Counted from the stretch's first letter, positions 30,271-44,960 are shown. The stretch: 64,000 bases of DNA from Stenopsyche tienmushanensis (GCA_008973525.1 WACJ01000374.1:1-64000); one strand, 5' to 3'. Notes: generated from the letters alone by a model not told the origin. Numbers and translations are program-made.

Positions 30271-33200
30271 ACGTCTTTGAAACTACAACTCAACAAAGTT
30301 GAACTCACAAACCTTTAGTTATAACATTTCTCAGATCTGATTACCTTGCATTTGCAAATAAAGCACTTTTTGCGGTTCTGTTTTCAAGAAAATAAACCAT
30401 TTCATTATGTAAAAATGATTTACAGAAAACATTATGATGAGACCTAACTGTCAATAACTGTCAGTTAACGAAGTAACTACACTTAAATGTATTGTCGAGG
30501 CAATTCAGGTTCAGGCTGGTCATGTTTAGTATCATAATCCTCGGCTATTGTACAGCAGTAGAGAGATTGCAGATCGTATTGGAATGAGAGGAGATTGTTC
30601 TTTATTTTAAATCGCAATGCTTAGAATAAATTCAAGAATTGAAAATTGGGAGACGTGTATGATTTTATAAAGAAAACATATAACTGCATCAAGGCTAATT
30701 TTTAAAGATAAATATAAACTCAATGGCCTTCTCTCCAAAGTTTCCCTCCAGAGAAACCCTCCAGAGTTTCGTTAGAAAAATATAAAATTAAACACATAAT
30801 GAACTGACAAAAAGAAGTGGTAGTTCGTCTTTACTGTCCACTGGTGGATATTCGATCTTTCGTGTTAGGCGGTGAAATAAACTATGATATTCCTGGTCTT
30901 ATTAGCAATAAAAATATTTGAATAATAATCCAAATATGGATCACTGTTGAAGATTTCTCTATAGAATCAGATCTATTATCGTATAAATTCGCAATGGTTT
31001 GATATTACGTTTTTGATTAATATGCCATTGAAAAATGTCAACATCAAGTCTTCTCTCTAAAATTACAAATTAAGTAGACTAAAAGAAATACTATATATAC
31101 GTTTACAAGGAGGATTTCACACAATTTATGAGCCATCGTCACTGTCTTGACATATGTTTTCCCAGTCCAAGCACAAGAAAGTAAATTTATCGTCCCAGAT
31201 TCCAATTCTTCATGCGACATTAATATTTCTTCGCTGGTATTCAATTATAGTTGATGATGCCCAGTTCGCGAGTTCGCAGTTGCTGAAAAGCACTGTGAAA
31301 TTGTATGATGGCCAAATAATAAATCACCGCTACACACTATAAACGTCTTGTAATGAATGGGTCTTTACAAGTCCAAAGATTGCGTGAAATATGGGAACCC
31401 ATGCGCCGCCTTTGTCACTATCAATAAAAACTTGATTTATGGAGTGTAGGTGCTACCGAAAAACCAACAAACGAAAATGTTGTGAAAGGACATTATGGCC
31501 GCGACGAGGGCACAAGTCGCGGTTTGATCCTTCAAAAAATATGATAGGCCAAATAAAAATCCGTAGGAATTATTTAAAAAGCAATGCATAAAGTCGGAAG
31601 ATTGATGGAAGCAGCTGCGATCTATTTCCACGTCTTTTGTATCAGTCGCACTCAAGCACTATGTAAACAAAAGCTTATGCTATCAAGATCTAATCTGAAG
31701 ATTTAACCCGAGAATAACTGACAGCTTAAAGGCTACCTTTTAATAGAATCGTTTCGACTTAAAATTATCGCCTGTCTACTTCAGACATCAAAAATATTCA
31801 TCAAATTTTTATTCAAGATTGATAGATTGGAACACCTCGGACGATTCACAGATTATCTCAGCATGAGACAATTTTAAATATAGTCATCTCGTATTGATGT
31901 AGATTTTCTTCGCATCTTATTTTGCACCACCAGAGTTTTAATTAATACCTATACCATGCGAAAAGTAGATCGCAACCGTACGTTCAGCGTCTGGCATTCA
32001 ATGCGACAAAGGAGGACATTTTTAATGTCATGTCTCTCCATACTTTGACTTCTCTATTTCGCAAACATGAAAGGGCGTAAAATCCCGAACAATGCCATTC
32101 ATAAAAGCTGAAGGTAGGTGTAAAAATATAAATATAGCTCAATACAAAAAGACGATCCTTCCTTTTGATTCAGGTATTCCATTTAAAATTTCACGTGTGT
32201 GCTGGCTGTGGATATTTATGAAAGTGACGATGAGAAATGTGTTCACAGCATTAGGAATTCAGAATATGCATTCAAATTAATTTTGAAATATATACGCATT
32301 AAAAATTATACATTGATAGCTTTCTCAATTAAATCTTCGTCTGAAACGTTTGGTTTGAATATAAATATATGAATTCGCATCTTGAAACCTGTAGTAATTG
32401 TGGTGAGATAAAAACTTGCATAATGACTATTAAATATGTATATATGAATTCATATAACATCTGATACGTAACTCACCTAATGTATATTGCCTTCTGTTTA
32501 AGTGCAAATAATAAAATCGTTCTATTTGTAATGGAGTTGTTTGAAGATTATGAAATGTTGAGTAGACATTAAACATCGTTACTTTAATAGTCACAAAGCA
32601 AACAGACGTAGTAAAGAGCTGCATTGTTTTACAAATTTGCAATTAATGTTTGCCAAAATTGTCTAAATTTGCTTGAAGATATTTTTAGGCGTATCGATGG
32701 AAATTTTTATGTTGTATGGATGTTTTTAAAACTGTTTCGTCGGCACTTGAGACATGTAATCTCTTGGAGGTGTTACTCAATACCGGACAATACCACGCGT
32801 ACCGCAAATGGAGCGTGTGACCGTTGTTTAAATATTGGTCCACCACTCTTAAATGTTTGGTTTCGCTTTTTACATTTCTTTGTTTGCCTTGGTTGCTTCA
32901 GTTGACTCTGGACAAACATTTGAATAGTTATCTAAAACGCTGCCACTGTTCGACGCTCAAATTAGGCGGCTCAGAGAGAATCGATCGGCCTATTCTTCGG
33001 CGTTTGGATGACTGGATGAGTTCTTGATCCACGTCTTATTAATTTACGCTAGTTTTGTAGCCGAGGGAGGCTCTAGTGTTTCATATGGCGAGAATCGAAT
33101 GGAACCAACTCTTAACTAAGCATAAGTTACGAGGCGTGCCATATCGACGCTTTATGGCCAACTTATATGGCCGTCACACGGCGTCTTTATAGGACTTGCT

Positions 33201-33822
33201 ACCGGCGCATAGTGCCAGGGCCAAACTATACTATACGGTTTTTTAAATTTTAATTTCAACTCAAATCTCCTTCAATTTAACCCAAATGAAATCCAATCAA
33301 TTGATAAATGTCTAGCTTATACATTCCCATTCATATTTAGCCCAAATTCTTAAACGTTCTTTATTTCATCAAGTATCTTTTATAACATACGTTTATCTTG
33401 TTATATAACCTGCTTACAAGTATTTCAAATACTTCCAAAAATTTATCTCATAAAAATGTGTAGTTATCATATGAAATATAGTCGAAAAGCAACATAAAAA
33501 CTGATGATTAAATATATGATAAATGTTAATGCAAATGTTTTTTATTGGACCCAATGCAGTTTTAACACACTTCAAGCAGGTTAACTTATGTACCCCATGA
33601 GATTTAATATCCATGTTAAAGTCACTATAATATTAAAACTATCAAACATTTTCAAATGAAACTTTGGATACATTTACTACAAAAAGTTGTTAGTTACTTT
33701 TTTTTAAAACTACTGCGAAACAATTATATTAGTTCAATCATTTTTAAATTTTAGCCTTAAAAGTTATTCAAAAAAGAGAAATTGTACAAAAATCACGATA
33801 AAATTTGCATAATTTATGATTC
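30271..33822. other. intergenic
   Basis: No gene supported. GC-richer blocks at 31130-31680 and 32680-33240 contain several short frames on both strands without recognisable domains. The block at 33080-33240 is dense in CG-containing motifs (GGCCGTCACACGGCGTC). No transposon ends found. Confidence 0.4.
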
Positions 33823-34703
33823 GATTCAACTCAATTCAATTCAATTTCGATCCCGGAATTTCGGGATTGAATTAGACCATCTCGGGATCCTGGGACCGAA
33901 ATTTTCAATATTTTAAGAAATTACATTGATAAATTCAATCAAAAATTAGTAATAAGTCCATTTGTTTAAAATAAAAAAATAATTTGAAGGCGAAAGAATT
34001 TTATTTATTTAAGAAAAGATACAAATACAATTAAAAAATAGATAACTAAAACACTAAAAAATTCAAGTATTATTTTTAAAATATGCCCGAAGTAACATAA
34101 AACATCGAGTATTTCTAGTATCATCATCAGATATTTAAATGCTAGTTCGAAGCGTAAACCCCCATTTTCGTACAATGTGAGTGATAAAATTCCTTTCTGC
34201 TGAGACACCGACTAAAACTCAACGCAAAATTCCCGATTTCCCGACAAATTATTTATTTCTGTCGCTGCAGATGAATATTTATATATTAAAATACTTTGAA
34301 GTGATTCGTAATTATATTACGGAGGAACACAAAAATTCTGAACCCCGTGTCTATTATATTTCATATCGATATTCCCATTATTAGGGTCGAGGTGTAGTAA
34401 ATACATCACCGGTAGGGAAAGTTTAATATAACAATTTGAAAAACATATATGTATACATAGATTAGACAGTTACTGCCCCTAGGCGTCGCCTAAACTCACC
34501 AATTTGTAGTTAAGCCACTGTTTCCAAGCGTCCAAATTTTGGCGAGAATGTCTCGATTTAGTAGCCTTTGACGTGCCGGTGAAGTGTATGATTTCTGTTA
34601 GATAAAAATTTCAATTCCGAATTTTTCGGGATTACGTTTATTAATCCCGGGATTCATGAGCACCTAAAACCGTCCGGGATTCCGGGATCCCGGGATTGGA
34701 TTC
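33823..34703 (+). mobile_element. unclassified DNA element T3, copy 1
   Basis: About 880 bp, homologous in inverted orientation to 45169-46034. Both ends carry repeated GGGATCCCGGGATT-type palindromes (TCGATCCCGGAATTTCGGGA at the left, TCCGGGATCCCGGGATTGG at the right). Interior blocks shared with copy 2 include CTGCAGATGAATA, GTAATTATATTACGGAGGAA, TAGTAAATACATCACCGGTAG and TTACTGCCCCTAGGCGTCGCC. A minus-strand piece reads LYENGG...LELAFKYLM; the same peptide (LYENGGSRG...LELAMKYLM) is readable in copy 2, suggesting descent from a coding element. Superfamily not determined; short terminal repeats with subterminal palindromes are hAT-like. Confidence 0.75.
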
Positions 34704-37700
34704 CGTACATACGATGTAATCTTTGGGTGAACTTTTGATTTTTTTGATTTTGTGCATTTTATAAATAAACGTGTCAGCCTACCTGAAATGGTTTTTTTTA
34801 TATTCTGCATAATTCTATTTTTTTGCTATAAATCGAATTTCGTATAGACATTTAACATTTTTCAAGATCTTCTAAGGCTTTGTCGTAGATTTATAATTTG
34901 GTAAACACCAGCTTAAAAAAAACAATAAAGTAAACAAGTAAAAAAAGGTGGGATAATTTATGATTAGCAAAGAAACTGACAGCAAAGTTTAAATTTCTAG
35001 AACAAAAAACCTTATTCTTATTGAAAACAATATTGGTATTCATTGTGTTAAGCTGAAAAAGATAGCGCAAGACATTGATGCTGGGATTGATATTAATTAA
35101 TTAAAGAATATATAAAAGATCAATTGATATATAATTAATGCTAATGTAGACAATGATGTATCAAGTATTAGTAATGCAATTCCATCATACAAACACTGTA
35201 CATTTTTACCTCAAAGAGAAAATAATAATCACACTCATTGGATACAAAATGAAAATTTATGTATTTGCAAATAGAATTAATTGACATCAAATTGTTTATG
35301 TTGATCTTATGAAATGCATCTAAAAGTGCAATTATAGTGCCAAATCATTATCTAACAGGATTCTTATTCCTGAATAAATCTCATATCTTGATCTGTACGA
35401 AGAACTGTTGATTTTGAAGGGCAACGTATGCAGATGTTATACAAAAGTTCGCATTCTTTGGTGTATAACGTATGTCTTATAACACGCCAAAGGCTGATGC
35501 CATCACTAATTATTCTGAGAGGATGTATTATACGGTAAATGAAGATTGGCTTGAGTAATGATTTACTTATAATGATTAGACACTTAGGGCATGTGCGCTT
35601 AGAAAGGGTTCCTTTTTTGTTTTATCCTTTATTCGACAACCCCAATTCGGTTCGCGTCGCCGTAATCCGAAAAGCTCACAGGGACGTAAAAGCCGAAAAC
35701 TTGACGGGGGCCCGCGCCGGGGCCGTAAAATAAAATCGGAATTTTATGCTTCAATAACGCGCAAGAGTTGAAGATAAGCCGGAGACGGTGGCCGAGCTGG
35801 GCGTGGCGGGGAACCGAAGCCGGTCTTTTCGGTTCGGTTCGGTGGTGTACCACCTTAACGGCCATCCCCAGGACCTGCTCCAGGACCCGCTCCCGGACCA
35901 GCACCCACCAGATTCATATCGGCCCAGCAATAAAAGGGATTTCGCTGGGAATTGGAATTGGGTGGCGCGCGGAGATTTGTTTAGCGAAAGGATACTTTAT
36001 TTGCTTTATTGCCGGAAAATTCGCTCAAAAGTACGAAAAAATTCTACGGCCTCCTTTTCATATGTGGGCACGCCGGGGGAACCTTTCTTTTATAAACCCT
36101 AACAGCTATTAGGTCGTATATTGGGTTTCGGTGATAACACGATTTCGATCGTGGCGGAGGACACGCTCGACGCTCCGGCTCTCGCAAAGGGCTCTTCCAC
36201 AATTTTGTTTTGATAGAAACGATCGATTTCAAATATAATTATTATGGACCGGAACTTTTAAAACTGTGGGACGTGCAGTAATACAATTAATATGCAATCA
36301 TTAGGTCGTTGCAATCAAAGCTTTGTGCATAATATGCTACATTATTGAACAAGGTTCAAATTAATTTCACCTGTGGACGTAATTTTACAAAGGGTTTTTA
36401 CAACACAAACGATGTTTTTCCACTTTGTCATAAATTATTTAGCTCTTATATAATGTTACAGTACTTAGAGATTTAATATCGATTCATACATATTGTTAAT
36501 ACGCACGATTAATCTCGTTATACACATTTTTCTGAAAACCCAATACATTTACTGTCATTAAAAAATTTTTATATTAACATTTTAGCCAAAATGGCTAGTA
36601 ATTATTTTTTTGCGATTAGAACAGTATTGCGACATAAGTAGTATTATTTTTCTTATTTATTTAACATTTTTTAATATCGGATTACTTAATCATTTAAGAA
36701 AGCTTTGAAATCATATCAATTTTTACATGACAGTACTTTTTCTCGCGTGGTGCGGAATTTCAAAAAAAAATTATGAGATTCAAATATACATTTTGCAAGA
36801 GAAGATTCGGGAAAAACTCTTATTATAATATATATAATCAGCTACTATGTATTGAAATGTGCTTATTACTAATTTTTATGACTAAATAAATATTTAATTA
36901 CAGAGATAAAACATTATTTCGAGCATCGTTGGTTCTAATTGAAAAATTCTGCTAAAAATCACATTGCTTCGACGTAGGAGTCTAGAAATGTGTATTCAAG
37001 AAATGCTTGTAGCCAACTGCATTGTCATCAATTATTTTGTTCTAGTTATGGCCCTCAAACAATGGCATCCCATACTCCAAAGTCCCTTTTTGGAGTTATG
37101 TAAATTGTTGGGCATTCGGAGAGGCGATTTTTTCACAAGGCTAATTGTCCGTTATTTGGTTAACAACAATAGTTTAATGGCAGCGTCCAGTTACTTTTAA
37201 CCGTTCAATGCCACTGGAGAAAATAAAAGTAACGGGTTATAAATAGAGACCGTTCTTTGGGTCGTAAAAATGAAAGTGTTTGTAAAGGGTTGAAATATGG
37301 CCTCCTTTCACCGAGCGTGGCATAGGGAAGAATGACAGTGTTTTCAAAAGATAAAAAAACAATTCATCATCCTGTGTGCAATGCGGAATTGTTCGATAAC
37401 TGTTAAAAGTAACAGTGTTTTGCGTTTTTGGGTTTTATACAATTTTTACTTCCTGATTAGCTTGTGGAAAATATATGACTTTTTTGAATCAGGATCTCAT
37501 TGTCTAAATGGGTAAAAATGTCATCATTACGTGATTCGTCCTTGTTGTCGTATTTGCTTTGATTTTTAAGAAGCATTGCTATTTTAGAGGCTTCGTAAAA
37601 CGTTGAAGAGATTCTGAAAATATCGGGAATGTTCATATGTCATTTGTGACATCCAATGGGCATTTCTGAGTACTGAGGCGGTTCGCTTACAAGGCTCGAA

Positions 37701-40681
37701 CCGAATAATAAATTAGTTCAAAAGTGTCTCAGGTGTATTGTCCAAATGGTTGAAGTTGTATGAAAGAACTTATTTTTTATTGTGAAACATTTTGCGGTGA
37801 AATATCCCGCATTTTTATGTTACCAGCATGAATACCTCCGGTTCTATAAAAAAAAAATCTGGACCATTCTTTGAGGGGAAAATGATTCTCATGCTTATTA
37901 TGAGTACATTCCGAATTCATAAAGTTTTAAATATGTTAATATAATTCAAATTTAATTCGTAGACATTCGGACGTCTTCTTATAAAAATTGTCTAACAGCT
38001 GAAATTTATAGTCTTGTATTTTATCTTAGAAAAGATAAGTAGTTTAAGATGTTTTTCGTCACTCGTGCCGATGTTGTCTTCTCGACAATTAATATTATTA
38101 ATGGCAAGACTAGAATCCTGCCGCAAAATTTTGACCGTATTCCCCACAAAATCGTCCTTTATTTCAATACCTCAACCTCCATAAATAGACCCATACACGT
38201 TCTATATTTATTTGAATATCTTCATTTAAAATCCACAATATTTTAGGATGGTATTATTTTGTTTCATGCGCAGACTAAGTAAAGCGTGGGCGTTGATGAA
38301 TATGCAGAAAGATGTGCCAAACCGCCCTGGTCGTTGACTTAACCACTTAGGTAGTAAATCGTCAAATATCACAAATTCACTTTTATTCAGAACATTTAGT
38401 TCAACATAAATAACTTTGAATTACTCTCACATTTTGTGAAAACTAATATTTTAGCGCTAATATTGTAAGTGTATGGACCTGTATAACAAAACGGGAGCCA
38501 TTAATCTAATTTCTGAAATAATGGCAACTGTGTCAGTGTGATGCCCTTTTGTGCAAGATTTTTTTCTTGCAACCCGAATATCGGCAGCAGGATGTTCGCA
38601 AACAATGTGATTTAAATAACATTTTTTTGTTCTGTTATAAATCAGAATTTAAAATACCAAGCCGATTTGCTAATCCCAATTGAATTAAATCTCATCAACA
38701 GTACTAAGACTGATAAAGTACATTCTGAGTGCTTCAACAATGAGCATTGAATAAGAAAGGGTTGCTTTTATCTCCACTGTTGTTCAATATTTAGGGAGAA
38801 TACATAATGGGGAAGACTTTAAGATGTATGCACCTTGAGGTATAACAGTGAATGGGTTCTGAATAAATTAGTCGAGATTAGCAGTTGATACAATGATCAT
38901 TGCAATCGGAATCTGAATCCTTTTAGGGATACTAACTATTCCATAAGGGTTGAATATTGGGAATTGTATTTTAAATGCAAAGTGTCTCATGCGTTTAAAT
39001 GTCGATACGAGTATAATTGGTTTGAAATTCATTTATCGATCATTAAAATAAACGTCTTCTTGAGCACCCGGTCTTCTTTCGGTCAATGATAATGCCACAA
39101 TATTTCCAAGAGATCTTTATCACGCTTAAACGACCTACTGACGTCTTATTTCTAGACGACCATTTGTCAATTTGTACGAATGCGGTTTTTTGCGCTTCGA
39201 GACCATGTCGGAAGCTATTTTTTCCGCTTGATGATGGAAAGAGCATCATTACCGAAGCAACGACGCCATGTGTTGAAACACGGGCTCAAAAATACCGTCG
39301 ATACTGGAATTGAGCAGGCTTTTTACGGAGGCATATTGGCAGAAAGTATTTTTTGCCGAAATATAATCTGACCTAAGCCGTGTGAATTGAAGGAAATTGT
39401 TAGGTCTCAATTCATGGGCCTGTTGACATACACACTGCTCGACAAAAGACGCACATTTGTAATGAATGGTGATGCAACAAAGCAATCTGGAAGCGGAAAA
39501 CCGATACTGATACAATAATTCAATGGCCATGGTTACTAAATGGCCAACAATTGGGAGTGCAAACACTACCATTTGTACTGGGTATAATGTTGCGATGAAT
39601 GGATTCAATTTGATGTATGACATGAGCTACTTGAGTTAAGAAATACCGGGAGACTACAACACGGCAATTGGAATTTTGCTTCATTATATAGAATATTTAA
39701 ATTTTGATTTGAAGACTTAAAATTTGATGCGATTAATCTTATATTTTGCATCTATGTCCATGTCAAATATCTCAGACGCTTTTCTAGATGGCAATATTTT
39801 ATTTAGATACAGTAGACTCTCGATTATCTGGACTAATACTGGGGAAGACGGACACGAATAATTCAAATCTTCAAATTTCTACTTGGTTTCGGATATAATA
39901 TCATATTTGCAATACAATTTTTTGTTTTATGTAATTACTGGTATCTTTTTCATTTGTATTGTCACTCTTAATTTCTTCTTCTTGAGAAATAAAAAAAAGG
40001 ATATCTGCATCATCTGCCCATTCAAAACCTGGATCATTTGAATCATGATCGAGCTACTCCTCGATGTTTTCCCTATCAACGTTTTCTAAACATTTTAAAT
40101 TTTACAATAATCCAGTTATTTCATTCTCTTCAGAATGCATTAATCTGTTTCTAAGAATTATTCTCCATGAAAGAAAAAGTTTCTGGATTTACTTTTGATG
40201 TAAATAGCATCTAAAATCGTAAAGTTGTCATCTTCCTCAGCAAAGTTTTAAGAAGACTGTGACGATAAAGTGGTTTCATTGATGCTATAACATCTTATTC
40301 CATGAGCTGGATTAAGGGGGCAAACATTTTGCAACCATAAGTCCATCACTTGTTTTCAATATGCTTTTGTTCGGATGAGAATGGCCTTAATAATAATACT
40401 ATTTTTTAAAATCTTACACCTCTGGAAACCATTTATATTTTAGCCAATCTTCAAAAATCTCCCTGTCCATATATGCCCCTTTCTGGCTATTATAATCGAC
40501 AGGACGATTTTTCATTGAAGTTCCCTATTTGTTTTACCAATCACCAAAATTTTAATTTTATAAGTTCCTAATGCGTTTCCAATCTCTTATCACCCCGGAT
40601 CTTTTTCCACAATCTTACACTTGTGATATCTACCTTGTGTAACAAGCTTTTTTAAACTTATTTGTCCGGTTGTTTAGGTAG
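34704..40681. other. intergenic; GC-richer islands at 35600-36200 and 36960-37340
   Basis: The first island is among the most GC-rich sequence in the window (GGGGGCCCGCGCCGGGGCC, repeated TTCGGTTCGG) with overlapping open frames on both strands but no recognisable protein. The second contains TTGGTTAACAACAATAG and lacks stops over 78 codons, again without a domain. A block at 39040-39640 has a 124-codon minus-strand frame of unknown nature. The rest is AT-rich. No transposon ends identified. Confidence 0.4.
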
Positions 40682-40685
40682 TTAA

Positions 40686-41065
40686 CCCCTTAAAAAATAA
40701 GATACAGCATTCTTATAAGTTGAGCTCAGAGACAGACAGAGACGGAGATTGTGAATGGCAGACAGAGATGAAGAGAGTATATTGCGTATATCGTACGATT
40801 GTATAGATCGTTAGCCCAAATTTATCGACTAATAATGATATGTGAATGATATAATGAATCGATTTCAAGTATATTGTTTAAGTTTACTTAAAGAAATTAC
40901 CGAATATTGTGTGCTATAGACAGTTTTTATTTATTTATGTACAAGATTCATACACGCTGCGACGGTCTTGATAGATAAGTGGATTTGTACGGATGATAAG
41001 TGGCGGACATACAAATATAGCATCTAAATTTATGGTGATTTAAAATTAGCTCACTAAAACACAAG
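40686..41065 (+). mobile_element. TTAA-flanked MITE family T1, copy b
   Basis: Preceded by TTAA (40682-40685), with end CCCCTTAAAAAA. The body has GAGCTCAGAGACAGACAGAGA, then GATTGTATAGATCGTTAGCC, ATCGATTTCAAGTATATTG, and ACATACAAATATAGCATCTA, in the order of the other T1 copies. The right end fades at GCTCACTAAAACAC; the terminal GGG and the second TTAA are not recognisable, so the 3' terminus is eroded. Confidence 0.75.
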
Positions 41066-44000
41066 CATCATCTTAATTGCTTTGAAGATTTTGGTTCCGT
41101 GGTTCCATATCTATACAAACATCTTTGGATGACGTTTATAATCATTTTTCTCTTGATGTCTTGTTCTTGATGACGACCCAAATACTCTAAATAATTCAAT
41201 CTATGTGGATTTTATTAATATAAATTTAGATGAGCATGCACAGTTTCAGCTTTTCAGTTATTTGATTGCATTTTAAACAGCAGTTTTATTACTTTTTAAC
41301 AATTCTGCAATTACTGTGATAATAATCAAATACTGTGATTACAAGCTTACAACCACAATTAATTTGAATAAATTTTAATGAGCATTAAAAACAATTATAT
41401 TAGTAATAGTGGTGTAAAATTGATATAAATAAGGTAGATGATTTATATTATAACGTAAAACAGGTGATTGACGTTGAGCATTATTTGATATCGACTGAAT
41501 TATAAATATGATAAAATAAATCCAAAAAAGCGTGAAAAACTTTGTAATCATCGTATGTTGAAGACATATCAAAGCATCTCAAGAAGATCAATTTTTCCGC
41601 AAAAATTCAATGTTATGAAATAAAAAATATATTAGGATGGATAAGCAAGATTGTACCATTATATAGGACACAATACACGTGTGGGACACCGGAAGGCAAC
41701 ATCCTGGGAGATTAATGAAATCAAAAGACATATCTGTCAATAAATTTGAGAACTCCGACCCTTCGGATGACAGCCTGAGCGATGTCATTCCGTACACAGT
41801 TCATAATTGAAACACATGGAGGAGAATTCGTGGAGGTCCGAAACCAAAAAAAATAATCGTGTTAATATTTTATTTGTTAAAATAAAATTAGGCGTGTCTA
41901 ATTGAGCAGAAGACTATTTTCAGGTCTGATGTTTTCTTTGCTAATATGCAGTCCATCGTTCCATACGTCAATGCCATAGATTCCACACTAGCCGATAGCA
42001 TTTCTGGCAGCACATAAAAATAGTCCCGGAGAGGAAACAAAGGTCCCAACCCGACTATTTGCCCCCATAAAATTTTATGTCTTTCTACAAAATTATGTTT
42101 ATTTCTGTTCCAAAGTTGGGGAATGAGGTAAATTAGTTGCCACTCATTTTACAAGACGCGGCTCTAATAGATGATGGCGTATAGCGGCGCTGCATTTGTT
42201 CGGGCTACTAAAAGCTTTTCGGGTAACCATCCATTATTTTTTATTTGCTTTTCATTTTCAAACGATTTATAATTACACGGAATTGAGTTCCTCTATGACT
42301 CCTTTTGGATACGATCTATCTTCATTATACGTTAGCTGCGTATTCGTGAGAAACATTTGTGTTGACAAATATATTGATAAATACCAACGAATGTGCCAGT
42401 TAGTCACATTCAGAAAATATATTTTATGAACAGAATTTTTAAGAATTATTAAGATTAATTAATATCAAAAATTAAGAATTAAATTAATTTTTAAATATTA
42501 TTTCTGTGTTGTGTTTAAGGATTCATTTATCACCATGCGGGGATTTTGGGATGAAAACATATTGAGTAAAATTTAAGATTTTTTTTATCCATATATATTA
42601 TTCGTTCAGTTTCAGAAATGTTGAGTCTGATGATAACTTTGAAGAAATCAATATAAATGGGGTTTCATGGTCATAATGGATTATAGATAGTTACTGAGAA
42701 CTATTTCAACACATAACATTTAAAATCTGGAAAAGTACATAAGTTATTAAAAAAAAATATACGCCAAGTTTGAATTTTGATGGAATTTGGATTGATGGAA
42801 TTGTATTTTAAATTTCAATGAAAGAGGAATGAGTTTTCAAATATTTTTCAATACTTATTCTACAAAAGCTAATTTAAAAAAAGAGATCCTTCTCATTTTC
42901 AAATTAGCAAGGATAAACTACACTAAAACGAGGATTCATAATTGCTAGTGTAGGAGTGACGTACGAAAGAATCTTTCAATACATTCACCCAGAAGACCCG
43001 CTAGGTGAGCGTTCATAAATAAAATTCATGCTGCCTTCAACACCGAGCGCATGATGAGGTGAATATAATGATAATCTTCTTATATATTTTTGATAAATTA
43101 CTCTAAAAAATTAACATTATTTTTTTAATAATACATAACACAGTTTTTGACAATAAAATGAATTTTCTATTCATTATCTTGATCCCGATAGTTTCGGTTT
43201 ATGTTCTGATTTTTGAAGATCATTATATGTATTATTTTTTGGCATTAAATGCCAATATTTTTATGTGTAATATTCTTGAACAATCTTTAAATCGGTACTG
43301 GTAAATAATAAAATTAAAATTGAAAAAAAAAATACTTAAATAATAAAATTGTAGCAATGTGAGAATGTTAACACTTCTCATTATCTTGCATTGTTCTCCA
43401 TCGCTTTTATTATCATCAGAGAGTCGAATATGGATATCGAAGAAATTGGGGAGCCTGTAAAACTACACATTGTCAGGGCCGATTGTAAATAATGTGACCA
43501 TTTAACATACATTAAGCTTTTAAAAGGTTTCGTAAAAGCCGTTTTATTTTGGAAGCGCGTGTGTTCCACCCAGTACGCAATTTGTGAGAAAAGTGGTGAT
43601 AATTACCCAAGAGGTTTACGCCATTAAATCACGACACAATACAACACCGTGGAACCCATCATTACACCATAATAACTCGCTACTAATGTGACTACGAAAT
43701 ATTCCCTATTTATCCGTTATTGCCGTCGGAATGGGTCATTATAGTGCTAAAAATTAACGAAATGATGTTGGATGTCGTTAGAGTCCATGAACGACGCTCG
43801 GGAGGAGGTTCTTGTCTCCTTTATGCACTAATATTTATTGTAATTGCGTTTTAAAAAGTATCGAATTTGCTCAAGAAGAATCGTTCTCGGATTCTTTGTG
43901 CTGCCGAAATCCATATTTTCTACAAACGATTAGTTCTGCTGCTTCAAATGGTCGTTCACAGAGAAATGGGCGTTTAACGTTTCAATTTTATGTGCCATCG

Positions 44001-44913
44001 AGTATCTTTTTTTTAAAGACGTTGTGAAATTTAAGGTTGAGGATATTATTTTTGTATGCCAAAAATAAACTTCCGTTTGGGTAAAAATTAATGGCTCTAT
44101 TTCCGAATCTTTGAGCACACAAAGAGCGACTTAAATAAATAATCTAATGGTCAACATTTGGTAGACGATTTAAATCTTGACTTTCAAGCTTCGAATGACA
44201 ATTTTTGCCAGGAAAATTGTCGCATTTGCAAAATAAGTAAAACGAATATTTGGAAAAGCTAGGTATATTTTTAAAATTATTTTTGTCTGGTGGATACGTC
44301 TGGAGTGTTTTGCTCTCTCTTTTCATGTATGAAATAAGTCCTGAAGCAATAGGTGAACGTGATGAGGTCTGCAGGGTTGCAGCAGGTGCCAGGAACTTCC
44401 GGTCAACCAATTTGTACCGCATTCAAGTCCTAGATGTCCACCCTCGGTCTTGCCGCAATTGTGCATACATGAGATGCACCCAACTTTGCTGCTGGAACTT
44501 TTTGCACGATTCGGAAATTTAATTCGATATAGGAATTTGGCATCAAAAATTGCAATTTTATATAGATTATCAAAAATATTTCCATTAAATATTGATAAGA
44601 ATAAATCATGAACGTCAGTCTAGAATCATTCGAATATATATATTTTTAAATTAATTGGATTGGACTTAGATTGCAAATTAAAATAAGACGAATCTTATAT
44701 CAAAAGTTATATTTATTATAAATATACCGTCCTAAAAGGGAATTATTTGTAAAAGCATTGTGTCTCAGAGTAAAATGCATTATTATAAATCTGCCATATA
44801 ATAATATTTTGAACTTGTATATGTTTCGTATCTAACCGACATATTTTTGTACGTAAATTTATATTTATGATATTCTTCTGAATTTGTATTATAAGGTAAT
44901 TGTGTACATAAAT
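41066..44913. other. intergenic with GC-richer islands
   Basis: Islands at 41640-41830, 41980-42240 and 43560-43810 rise above the AT-rich background and have no supported ORF. The second contains the palindrome described separately. No transposon termini recognised. Confidence 0.4.
42066..42079. promoter_or_regulatory. perfect 14-bp palindrome of two Caudal/Abd-B-type cores
   Basis: CATAAAATTTTATG reads identically on both strands and joins two TTTATG cores, the consensus for Caudal and posterior Hox proteins. It lies in a GC-richer island with nearby CATAAAAA and TTTTTTATTTG stretches (Hunchback-like). Caudal is a known upstream regulator of pair-rule genes in insects. Binding here is inference from a short motif. 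Confidence 0.25.
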
Positions 44914-44960
44914 CAGTGGTTCGCAACCTTTTTTCACCTATGACACACAAAAGTTCTTCC
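44914..44960 (+). mobile_element. orphan hAT-type terminus
   Basis: CAGTGGTTCGCAACC followed by a T run and ACCTATGACACAC. This is the common CAG.GGTTC hAT end type. The next recognised element (T3 copy 2) begins about 200 bp downstream and may have replaced or interrupted its interior. No right end seen. Confidence 0.45.

Noticed and set aside
30840..31660. Stretch suspected of being a degraded mariner/Tc1 element
   Set aside because: No terminal repeats, TA duplications or transposase blocks could be identified in any frame.
39249..39623. 124-codon minus-strand frame considered as a transposase C-terminus
   Set aside because: No run of residues aligns convincingly with mariner, hAT or piggyBac proteins.
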